64,000 bases of DNA from JAYTXL01 sp043742955 (GTDB taxonomy: Bacteria > Verrucomicrobiota > Verrucomicrobiia > Limisphaerales > JAYTXL01), in the NCBI GenBank assembly GCA_043742955.1, contig JAYTXL010000027.1, positions 25,914-89,913 of the forward strand. Reading direction: 5' to 3'. The notes below the pieces were generated by a model. The model made no database searches. It worked only from the letters and a program-made list of their open reading frames with translations, and had not been told where the DNA came from. Of the stretch, positions 26,421 through 36,500 are shown piece after piece. A program made the translations under genes and the position numbers. Every line of letters begins with the position of its first letter. The first letter of the stretch is position 1.

Positions 26421-26733
26421 CGGGTCACGCTACGCCAAAGCGGTCCGGGTGCCAAATTGGAAATGGAGGGCAGCGATTTTTTTAGGGCCATCCCGAATAG
26501 TTCGCTTGCTGGTGAGAGTAGAAAAGAAAAACCTAAAAACAGGAAAAATACTTTACAATATTTTTAATTTTGATAACAAGACTTCCAGTGCAGATCAGCG
26601 GCTATCTCCATCATTTGAATCACACCGCCACCGCCCTAATGTTTAAGTTTTTGCCCCTTGCCTCGACCCAACTGGTGGTGCTGGACCGGCCCATTATCAC
26701 CCTGCCGACAGACGGATAGATTTCTCGAAAGCC
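26421..26733. promoter_or_regulatory. divergent AT-rich intergenic region before the giant-protein cassette
   Basis: This spacer separates the minus-strand YdjY gene from the plus-strand secreted cassette. Bases about 26510-26585 are strikingly AT-rich for this GC-rich genome. TACAAT at 26554-26559 is a five-of-six match to a -10 box, and TTTACA at 26552-26557 could serve as a -35 box with a weak TAACAA 16 bases on. Neither pair is complete, so the promoter is a suggestion. No gene or hairpin terminator was found in the stretch. Confidence 0.3.
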
Positions 26734-28572
26734 ATGAACCCTCCTTCCTTTTTTCGCCGCCTGTTCGGCGCCGCGCTGCTGGCGTCGGTGTTCACGCTGA
26801 CGCGCCCGGCACACGCGCAATGGCAGACCCAGAGCGTTACTTTGAAGCCCGGTTGGAACGCCGTGTATCTTCACGTGGATGCCTCCCACATCTTGCTGGA
26901 CGACCTGATCAACATCGTCGGAAATCCCATCACCGAGGTCTGGCTCTGGCAGCCGCCCAGTTCCACCATTCAGTTCTTCGACACCCCCCAACAGCCATCC
27001 GCACCGAACAGCCAGTGGGCCATGTGGAATCGCTCACCCGTCATTGCGGACTCGCTCGTTCGGCTGCCGGGCAACTCCGCCTACCTGGTGCGCAACACCA
27101 ACACCGTGGACTACGTCTGGACCATCAAGGGCAAGCCCGTGCCGCCGCGCTCTGATTGGACCAGTTCGGGTCAGAACTTCATCGGCTTCTCGACTCCGGC
27201 GGGCAGCCCGCCGACCTTCCAGGATTTTCTGACTCCCGCACCGAGTAACTTGTTGTCCAAAGCGGAGATCTATCGATATATCGGGGGGGAGCTGACGAAC
27301 AATCCGGCGAAAATAAATCCGCTGGTGTATCGCAGTGTGCCGGTGGCGCGCAACGAAGCCTATTGGATCCGGGCGGGCACCAATTTTTACAACCGCTATT
27401 TCGGGCCCGTGGAACTGTCGTTGCAGAACCCGGCCGGGGTTCTTTTTGGCGACAACAGCGGTACCTACGCCGTGCGGCTCAAGAATCTCACCGCCAACCC
27501 GGTCACAATCACTTTGAATCTCGTGAGTTCCGAGGCTCCCCCCAGCCTACAGCCGGCGTTGGTGGGGGGGAATACGCCGACGCCTCCGCCGCTTTTAGTG
27601 CGCGGCACCCTCAATCTCACCAACCTCACTTATACCCACACCGCTTTAGCCGGCCAGCAGAGTTTCACGCTGGCGGCGCAGGGGCAGGTGGGTTCCGAGT
27701 TGGAAGTGGTGCTCGGCCTGAATCGTTCGGCCATGACCGCCTCGACCGGTTCAACCTATGCCGGCATTTTACGCTTCGCGGATACGGGCGGCCTGTCGCA
27801 GATGGATTTGCCGGTCAGCGCCACGGTGGCGGATGCCTCGGGTTTGTGGGTGGGGCAGGCGAGTGTCACTCAGGTGGGGCAATATTTGAAGACCTATCAG
27901 AAAGACGCCAATGGCAATCCCGTGCTCGCCCCCGTCACCACGAATGGGGCACCCTACATTGCCCTTGCCACGAACACCGCGCTCGGCTCCGTGGCCCGGC
28001 CTTTTCCGCTCCGGTTGATCCTGCATCATGACCCCGCTGCGGGGGCGGTGAACCTGCTGCAACGGGTGTTTGTCGGCCTTGGCCCGGTCACGAACCTGGT
28101 GGTGGCCACGCGGGAGTCGCTGCTCAATCCCTCGCTCATCAGCTCCGCCCGCCGGATCAGCGCCACCCACCTTCCGTTTTCCGCGACAAATTCTTACTGG
28201 CCCAAGACCAGCGGCGCCTTCCAGCTGGGTTCGAATCTCGTTTTCAACGTCAGTCTGGACTACAATGACCACGCGTCGAATCCGTTTCTGCACACGTTTC
28301 ATCCCGATCACGACAACCTGAAGCAACCGGACTTCAAGACCGTCCAGCCGCTGGGGGTTGAGTCTTACACGGTGACCCGGCGCATCACGCTGGGTTTCAC
28401 GGCGCCGGCGAATGACTTCACCAGCCTCACCGCCAGCACCCGTTCCTTTGGTGGAAATTACACCGAGGTCATCACGTTCTTCGGTTTTGACGGTCAAGCG
28501 CGGGAGTTCACCCTCGCTGGGATCTTCGCGTTGAACCGCATTAGCCCCATTTCCACCCTGACCAAGAACTAA
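26734..28572 (+). CDS. secreted beta-rich protein of unknown function
   Basis: This 612-residue protein has a good signal peptide (MNPPSFFRRLFGAALLASVFTLTRPAHAQ). The mature part is rich in Thr, Asn, Ser and Pro and looks all-beta. Notable stretches are SVTLKPGWNAVYLHVD at about 35, GDNSGTYAVRLKNLTANPVTITLNLV near 250, and SSARRISATHLPF near 470. I recognise no catalytic motif, anchor or sorting signal. It is the first of five plus-strand genes with short spacing (40, 137, 17 and 7 bases), all exported or membrane-bound. Confidence 0.7.
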   Translation: MNPPSFFRRLFGAALLASVFTLTRPAHAQWQTQSVTLKPGWNAVYLHVDASHILLDDLINIVGNPITEVWLWQPPSSTIQFFDTPQQPSAPNSQWAMWNRSPVIADSLVRLPGNSAYLVRNTNTVDYVWTIKGKPVPPRSDWTSSGQNFIGFSTPAGSPPTFQDFLTPAPSNLLSKAEIYRYIGGELTNNPAKINPLVYRSVPVARNEAYWIRAGTNFYNRYFGPVELSLQNPAGVLFGDNSGTYAVRLKNLTANPVTITLNLVSSEAPPSLQPALVGGNTPTPPPLLVRGTLNLTNLTYTHTALAGQQSFTLAAQGQVGSELEVVLGLNRSAMTASTGSTYAGILRFADTGGLSQMDLPVSATVADASGLWVGQASVTQVGQYLKTYQKDANGNPVLAPVTTNGAPYIALATNTALGSVARPFPLRLILHHDPAAGAVNLLQRVFVGLGPVTNLVVATRESLLNPSLISSARRISATHLPFSATNSYWPKTSGAFQLGSNLVFNVSLDYNDHASNPFLHTFHPDHDNLKQPDFKTVQPLGVESYTVTRRITLGFTAPANDFTSLTASTRSFGGNYTEVITFFGFDGQAREFTLAGIFALNRISPISTLTKN

Positions 28573-28612
28573 TCTTAACAAGTATATTGAGCTTCACCCA
28601 AATTTTGCATTC

Positions 28613-30430
28613 ATGAAAACTCTCCCACTGTCCCAACCCAAACAACCCATGAAAAACATCCGTTCTCTCCTTCATTTCCTGGGGGTCGCGTGCGCCGCGA
28701 TCCTCCTCGTGGCCGCCGCACCCACCGCGCGCGCGGCCACTCCAACCCCGCCCGGCAAGCTGACCTATCAAGGGTTTCTTACCGACGGCAACGGCCTGCC
28801 CTTGGGCAATGCGTTGCCCGTCAACAGCACCGTCATTTTCCGCATCTACAAGAATGCCACCGGGGTATCGGCTTCCGACATTGTGTGGTCCGAATCGCAG
28901 GTGGTGACGATTGACAAGGGTCACTTCAGCGTCCTGCTGGGTGAAGGCACGCTCGTGACGGGCGAACCGAACACCAACAACCTTGCGGGCGTTTTCACCG
29001 GCGCGGACGCGTCTGACCGTTTCATGGGAATTACGATCGGCACCACCAATATCAGTCCGCGGCTGCAGTTCCTGCCCGCGCCGTATGCGATGCTGGCGAA
29101 GAGTGCCAATGTGGTGGTGGATGGGTTGGGCAACTCGGTGCTCACCACGGGGACGAGCACGATCGGAATCAACAAAGGCACGGGCGTTCCAGTGTCCGCC
29201 TTGGATGTTAATGGCACGGTTACGGCGACCGGTTTACAGGTGAATGGCACCGCCAGTGCCACGACTTTTTCCGGAGCCCATTCGGGTAACGCCTCGGGTT
29301 TGACTTCCATCCCCGCCGGCCAACTCACCGGCACGGTGCCGAATGCCCAACTCTCGGGCACCTACGGCAATGCGCTGACGCTGAACAACGCCGGGAACAG
29401 CCTTTCGGGTAATGGTTCGGGTCTGACCTCGCTCAACGGCAACAATATCACGGCGGGAACGATCCCTGACTCCAAACTGGCCACCATCACAACCGGGGGT
29501 AAAGTTGCGAACTCCGCGACCACCGCCACCAGTGGAAACAGCGGAAATACCATCGTAATGCGGGATGGAAACGGCGATTTCACCGCCGGCTCCATCGGCC
29601 TTGGTGGTGTGGCTGCAACGAAAGCGCCGTTGCAGATTAGCAGTTTTTACAATACCAGTGTGGGTCCAAATAGCGGCCTTGGTCTTGGTGGGGTGTTTTC
29701 AACTGCAACGACCGGAACTAGGTCCATTTCTATTTATGCCGATCTCGATGTGAGCGCCCGCCAGTTCCTCGCTTTCTCGGACGAGCGGATCAAGCGTATT
29801 GAGGGGCGCTCAGATACCAGCCAAGATCTAACCACGCTGCTCGGGATTGAGATCACGGACTATCGCTACAAAGACGTGGTTGGGAAAGGCAACGATCCGC
29901 ATAAAAAGGTCATCGCCCAGCAAGTGGAGAAGGTCTTCGCCCAAGCGGTTAGCAAACACACCGACACGGTGCCCGACATCTACCAGAAAGCGCAGCTCAA
30001 GGATGGCTGGGTGGAGCTGGCGACGGATCTCAAGAAAGGTGAGCGCGTGAGGTTAATTTGCGACAAGGGTGAAGGCGTCTACGAAGTGCTTGAAGTGACC
30101 AAAACCAAGTTCCGCACCTCCCTCAAACTGGAAGGGAATAAGGTTTTTGTTTTTGGCCGAGAGGTGAACGATTTCCGCAACGTGGATTACGAGGCGATCG
30201 CGATGCTGAACGTGTCGGCCACGCAGGAACTGGCGAAACAGGTTCAGGCTTTGCAGAAAAGCGAGGCGCGCGTGGCTGAACTCGAACAGAAAGTTTCCAA
30301 AATGGACACTCTCGAGCGTGAGGTGGCGCAGCTGAAGAAGATGGTCGCGCAGCTGGCCGACCTGCGAAAGGGCGAACGTCCTGTCGCCGGGGCGGCGGCG
30401 AGTGAGCTCAAAGCCCAAGCCTCACGCTAA
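28613..30430 (+). CDS. secreted fibre-like protein with a peptidase S74 (intramolecular chaperone) domain
   Basis: This 605-residue protein has a signal peptide and an N-terminal domain beginning PPGKLTYQGFLTDGNGLPLGN. About residues 180-330 are low-complexity Gly/Thr/Asn/Ser repeats such as GNASGLTSIPAGQLTGTVPNAQLSGTYGNALTL, typical of trimeric tail-fibre shafts. About 385-440 carry FSDERIKRIEG and LLGIEITDYRYKDV...KKVIAQQVEKVFAQAV. This matches the S74 domain of phage tail spikes, in which a Ser-Lys pair self-cleaves after folding; S and K of SDERIK are candidates. The end (about 530-590) is a heptad-rich coiled coil, so the chaperone domain is not C-terminal as in phages. ATG 28649 (MKNIRSLLHF) is an equally good start. 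Confidence 0.75.
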   Translation: MKTLPLSQPKQPMKNIRSLLHFLGVACAAILLVAAAPTARAATPTPPGKLTYQGFLTDGNGLPLGNALPVNSTVIFRIYKNATGVSASDIVWSESQVVTIDKGHFSVLLGEGTLVTGEPNTNNLAGVFTGADASDRFMGITIGTTNISPRLQFLPAPYAMLAKSANVVVDGLGNSVLTTGTSTIGINKGTGVPVSALDVNGTVTATGLQVNGTASATTFSGAHSGNASGLTSIPAGQLTGTVPNAQLSGTYGNALTLNNAGNSLSGNGSGLTSLNGNNITAGTIPDSKLATITTGGKVANSATTATSGNSGNTIVMRDGNGDFTAGSIGLGGVAATKAPLQISSFYNTSVGPNSGLGLGGVFSTATTGTRSISIYADLDVSARQFLAFSDERIKRIEGRSDTSQDLTTLLGIEITDYRYKDVVGKGNDPHKKVIAQQVEKVFAQAVSKHTDTVPDIYQKAQLKDGWVELATDLKKGERVRLICDKGEGVYEVLEVTKTKFRTSLKLEGNKVFVFGREVNDFRNVDYEAIAMLNVSATQELAKQVQALQKSEARVAELEQKVSKMDTLEREVAQLKKMVAQLADLRKGERPVAGAAASELKAQASR

Positions 30431-30567
30431 CGAATAGTTTCTAGCCATGTTTTCGTTGCCCCTATGTTGGACCCGGCGCCTTCGCCTGGCTGCCAAATGC
30501 AGCGGCTCTACGTCGCTCTGGTTCTGGGCGCGTCCGCCCGTGGCGTTTATTTCAGTCTTTTGAATCT

Positions 30568-33500
30568 ATGAAACGGCTTTTATTCCTCGTGGCTGCCGCC
30601 CTCGCGCTCTGGGTATCGGCGGGCACGGCGCAGGTCATCCAGTTTGACCAGAGCGCGGTGCTTTATTCCACCAACTACCAGCGCGGCGTAAATTATCGGT
30701 CCATTCGCGGGGTGCCCATTTCCAACACCGCCAATGTTCCCCCGGGTTCAGACGGCCGGGAGCCGATTCCCAACAGCGCCCAGACCAACCAATTTCAGGG
30801 CTTCGTTTCTTATGGTGCCGTCGTCCGGCCCGTGACCAGTACGAATCTGGTGGGGACCAGCAGCTTTGCGCAGAACGCTTCAAATATCGGCCTGCCGCGC
30901 GCCACCAATTCCAGTGGGACGGTGCTGATCGTGCTGCGCTCGGCGCAAGTGGGTGCCCAATATTTCAGCCGACAGGTTTCCTTCTTCTACGGCGCGGTCA
31001 TTCCGCCGCCCACGACGGACGTCGATGGTAATCTGCTCGCGAACGCCAAGCCGGAGGATTATTGGGTGGCTGAGCCGTACACCACCAACGGTCACACCAA
31101 CGCTCCCTATTATTGGAGTCCGCACGCCGGCGCGGTGTTTGCGGTTCAGCCCGGTCCGATCCAGGTCAGTTGGAAAAAAGCCCAGCCCAGCACCACGGTG
31201 CCTTCCGGGTATCCCAATACCAACCGTTACTACTTTGATTCCGGGCTCTATTACACGTTTAGCAACGCGACCTATATCGTCTCCGGCAGCGCCGTGAAAC
31301 CACCCCGCAAGATATATTGGACGGAAGGCGTGTTCCGGGCGACGGGCAAGCCCGTGGCCGTGCCGACAGCGCGGGTGGGCGCCGTGCAAATTGTTTATAA
31401 TACCAACACCTTCCCCCAGCGGGTTACCAATGAGTTTGTGGCGACCGGCCAGTCGTTCGTGGTGGACAATGTGACCAACCGGGTGCAAGAGCTGCGCACC
31501 CTTTGGTATGATACGCAGCAGGGGCAGATTTATGCGTATAACCGGGAGGGGCGGGTATTTCTGGAATTGCTGGGCGACTCGCTCGGCGGCAACGTCCGGC
31601 GGCACCTTGGGTATGAGATCGTGGATGTTTACCAACAGCCCACGCCACTCGACATCGTCGCCGAGCTGGGCGAGCTCATCACCCCGAATGTGGATGGAAC
31701 TCCCGATGATACTTTGAATTCGGAGCTGGTGTTGGTCGGCGCGGCGCAGTCCTTTCTGTATTCGCACCCGATTCAAGGCAGTGACCGGACCGATCGCTAT
31801 GCCGCAGAAGAGACGGTGAACCTGAACGATGTGCTGGTCCACTGGACTGAAGCAGGCATTGAAGGCCTGCGCTGGCCGTCGATCTATGGGCGTTACAAGC
31901 TGGTTTGGCCTGCCAACATTGCCAAATACAGCCACTACGTCCGCCCGCTGGTATCGACCGAGGCCGAGGCCCGGCTAACGGCTGTGCCGTTGCCAGCGGA
32001 GAATGTGCCGGCGATTCAATATCAGGACGCCTTGGACCAACCGCGTGCCAAGTTGACTGAATCCTCCAAGTTCTACACCTTTCTGGCGACAAATTACCCG
32101 GCGCATCGCACGCTCCTGCGGCTGACGGCGGGCGATAATGTGGCCTTCGAGCGGGTGTTCTCCTGGCTGGATGTGAATCTCAAGTCCACCAATTTCAACC
32201 GTACCTTGGCCACCAATTTGACGGCGGTCTCCGACTTCTATCTGACCGGCGTGGATTACCCGACCACCCCCGCCTATCTAAATGGTAGAACGCGCGGCGT
32301 GAATGGTGATTGGAAGCTCTATGTCCGGGATACTGCGGGGACTGATTCCGGCTCGATTGTTTCCTGGGCGATGCAGGTGGTGACCACCAACGCAGATTCC
32401 GGCACTTTGTCGACCACTGAAGTCCAGAACGCCAGCGGCATTACCATCCTGGACAACGCAAACGCGAATCCATACCCCTCTCCGCTCACGATTACCGGCA
32501 TCACGGATGCCGTCGTCAAAATTCGGGTGAAGCTCAATGGCGTTACCCACACTTATCCAAAGGACATTGATATCCTGCTGGTGAGTCCAGCCGGAAAAGT
32601 ATGTTCCATCATGTCGGCCGCTGGCGGTGGTAATCCGGGCATCATCGCGGTGAACCTTATCCTGGACGATGCCGCGAGCACTTTGCTTCCCACGACGCAG
32701 ATCACCAGCGGCACATTCAAACCCACCCACTATGGCGCTGATGAGGCGTTGCCTCCGGGTGCCACCGGCAGCATCCTGACCTCGCTGGCGGCACTTTTGG
32801 AAGCCGTGCCCGCGCCGCCCACCCCAACTCCCTGGCCGAGCGGCCCCACCGCACCCGGGGTGGTGAACCGAATTGCCTACGTGGGTGAGCGCATCGAGGC
32901 CAGCGGTATTGGAGAGCAACCCTTGGCGGGCTATATTCTGCAGAGCAAAGGCACTTCGTTTCATCCGGACGCTTACAAGGATCCGTTCGTGAGCGGATTC
33001 GACCTGGCAGGCCGAGGCGCGATCATCCCCGTGAACGCCATTCCCGGTGCCAACAACCTTGACATCTGGTGGTTCCGGGTCAACTCAACAGACGAGGTGA
33101 AGAATCTGGCCAACGGCTTCAAACCCATCTATTGGCCGGAAGTTATCGGCCGTTATACCCTCGCGTGGCCAGCCAGCCCCCGTGAGATCGTGCTTGCGAG
33201 CAACGACGGCAGCGGGGCGATGGACAGCCTGCTCCAGCGCGGGACGATCTACACGCAGAATGATCCAACGAAGCCAGGCTTCAACCCGAACGAGGAACAC
33301 GCGATCATGCTCGGGGGAACCGCCTATGCGCTGCGGGACGACCTGAATCTCACCGGGGCCACGGTGCCGGCGGTGCTATCCGGAGTGGGGGCGACCTATT
33401 CCTCCGATCCCTTCGTGCTGCTGGATTACACCGGGGCGGATGGTCGTCCGGCGCTCCAGGCTTTCAAGGTGCTGCGGGAAAAGCCGTCGGAAGGGATCGT

Positions 33501-36500
33501 CTTTGACTATATTATCGAGGCGGGCAAGCAGCTGCAGCCGCCAATGCCGCTGTCCTTTCTGCCGGCACCGGTGGACGGGGTGGGGGCGAATGCCGTGAAC
33601 TACAACACTGAGCCGTCGGGAAACGCCGGCGATCTTCCGGTGGGCTGGACCCCGGTGCAGGATTCCGGCAGCTATGCGAACTACAAGCAGTTTACCTACA
33701 AGGATCGCAAGGACTCTTTCTGGGTCATGCGCGGGCCGCACGCCGGTTTGCCCGCATTGCAGGCGGGCACGTACAGCGTGGTTTCGAATGCCTTCTTCAC
33801 GAATTTAACGGCGGCGACGGCGGTGGTGGGTCAGCCCTTCACCAATGTGTTCCACACGTCGCGGCGCACGGAGTCGTTGGTGCTCAGCCTGGTTTCACCC
33901 ACCGCCTTGCCGGAGGGACTGCAGATCATCGGGGTAAGGCTCGTCGGCGTCCCGAACAGCGCCGGATCAAATTTTTATACCTTCACCCTGACTGATGACG
34001 GTGTGTCTGTGACCAATACGCTCTCGCTGAACATCAAGACCAACGGCAGCGTGGTGGCGCAGGGCCCGCTGACGATTACGAGCTACAACAAGTATGCGTT
34101 TAACAATGCGGTGTATGTGGACCGTCCGCCGGTGCTCGCTGCGCCGGCCGAGACGAACAACTGTTTCACGATGCGTTTCTACTACAAGACCCAGCGGGGA
34201 TTTGCCTGGCCGGGACTGCAAAATTCGCCGGCGGAGGGGAGCATTGTGCCCTACCTGCGGCCGGTGGGTAGTGCGGCCAATCCGGCGGCCAGCTCCACTC
34301 CGTCGCTGGATATCGTCTATCGACCGGTGTGGCCAAGCATCACGCCGACGATGATGTTTGGCCAAAGCCTGACCGGGACAGCGGATGGCGGCCTGCCGGA
34401 CGTGCGCGGCCAGACCAGCGTACAGGTGCTTTACCAACAGTCCATCGCGAAGGACATCGTTGCCGCCAAACCGGCGGTGGTATTACACGATCCCACGGCA
34501 CCGAAGTATTTTGCCCTGAAGGACAATAGCTCAGCCGGATTGGCGCAGATACCAGACGGCGTGCGGCAGGAGGTTTACCAAGGAAAGACCTATTTCCCGA
34601 ATCTTCCGCCGCATCTGGCCCAGCGTTTCTATTTCGACCCGGACCGGGGAGCGAAAGGCAGTCTCGTATTTAAGGGTGAATATAAGGACGAGGTCTTGGG
34701 GGAGAAATATCTCCTGCTGAATGTGCTGCGCGGTTCCAGTCTGGCGCGGGGCGATGATCTTGCCACCGTGTTGAATCTCTGTCCCGCCGCTCCGGCGGAC
34801 CAGAAAGCGGCCTGGGACGCGGCGATCACGAATGGAATGGTGGCGACCGTCCTGACCAAGTATGAGAATCCGGCAGTCCCGGGCCAGTTTATCGACGACC
34901 CCAGCCTCACGCGGACCGTCGGCATTGGCAATCTCATTGAGGTGACGGATAGCCAGACGGCAGTGGATAGTTATGCCCTGACTGCCAGCGGACCGGGCCA
35001 AGGGTACGTAACCCTGATTACGGCCAATAGCGGCAACCCGGACCAAACCCCCACGGGTGACAAGGTCTCGGTCTTTGTCGTCAAGGTCACCGGCAAGCTT
35101 TTCCCGGGTGAAATAAAGATCGTTCCTTCGGCGAACCCGCTGAGCGAGGTCAGCTCCTTCCAGCATACTCCGGATCTGGCCGGGCGTTTCGATGAGTATG
35201 AATACGAATGGAAAATCAACCCGCCGGTCGACGGAAATCCGCCGGTCACCGATGCGACCATGAGTCGTTATCAGCCGCTCATCACGGGGCTCGGCCTGCC
35301 GCGCTATACGCTCGGCGGCAGCGGGATTCAAGCGTTGGTGGACAACTATATCGTGTTGCGTTACCGCCCCAAGAATACGAGCCACCCGCTCTACAATCAG
35401 TGGTCGGAGTGGACGACGCCGCCGACGCTGGCCGAGGGTTGGATCAAACGCGTGCTGGCCGGAATCAACCCGTTCAATCAGCGCGTCACCGACCTCTACA
35501 ATCACACCGTCAACACGGATGCCAACATCCTCACCTCGGCGGGGAAACGCTGGGAGGGCGATGTGGCCCTGAATCTGAAGAGCATCAACAATTATGGTTT
35601 GATTGAGATTTATGAAACCGTATTGCGCAGCGGCGAGAGCTTGAGCATCAATGCCGGAATTAACTTTGGCCCGGCCAACGATGCTTTGCTGCTTGCCGCC
35701 GGTTACTTGAATGATCTCTACATGCTGGTGGGCAATGAGGCCTACGCCGATGCCGCCAATCCGACCATTGGCATCGGGACGAAGGACAGCACCTACGGCT
35801 CAATTGCCACGTCGCTGTTCGCGTTCAAAGGCCAGGTTCCGACCTTGCTCGACGAGGAATTGGCGCTGCTCCGGGGGCGCGATGATGTGGCCCAGCCGGG
35901 AGTCACGACGACGCCGGTTTATAATCGGCTGGTCTGGAACTACACGCGCGGCATCGATGCGGGCGAGGTGATCTACGCCCTGAACTATAATATCCTCGAC
36001 CAAAACACCGATGGCAAAGTCAATGCTGCGGATGCCGCCAAGCTGTATCCCCAGGGTCACGGCGACGCTTATGGCCACTATCTGACGGCGCTCAAGGGGT
36101 ATTATGGGCTGTTGATGAACCCGAAGTTCGACTGGGTGCCGCGCGCGGAGGCCGTGACCATTTTGGGAAAGGCGGTGTCAGTGGATTATCTGGATGAACG
36201 GAAGTTTGCCACCGCCGCGGCGGCCGTGGCGCGCACCGGTCGGCAGGTTTTTGACCTGACGTGGCGCAAGGATTATGTGCCGGGCAAAGACTTGGGCTGG
36301 GCACGCTTTTCCACCAACCGGGTTTCCAGCCGGGTCATGGTGAGTGGCACCGTGACTAATAATGTTGTGCGGGAGTGGGGCGCGGACCAGTGGGCGTCAC
36401 GCACCGGGCAGGGGGCCTTCCTAAGCTGGGTGGTGGGCAATGCGATCCTGCCGGATGTGGATCCGGATCCGACGCATGAAGGCATCCAAAAGATTGATCG

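Noticed and set aside
34531..35505. long minus-strand frames inside the giant gene
   Set aside because: Several similar antisense frames occur along the giant gene, as expected for GC-rich codon usage; none has a start context or domain.
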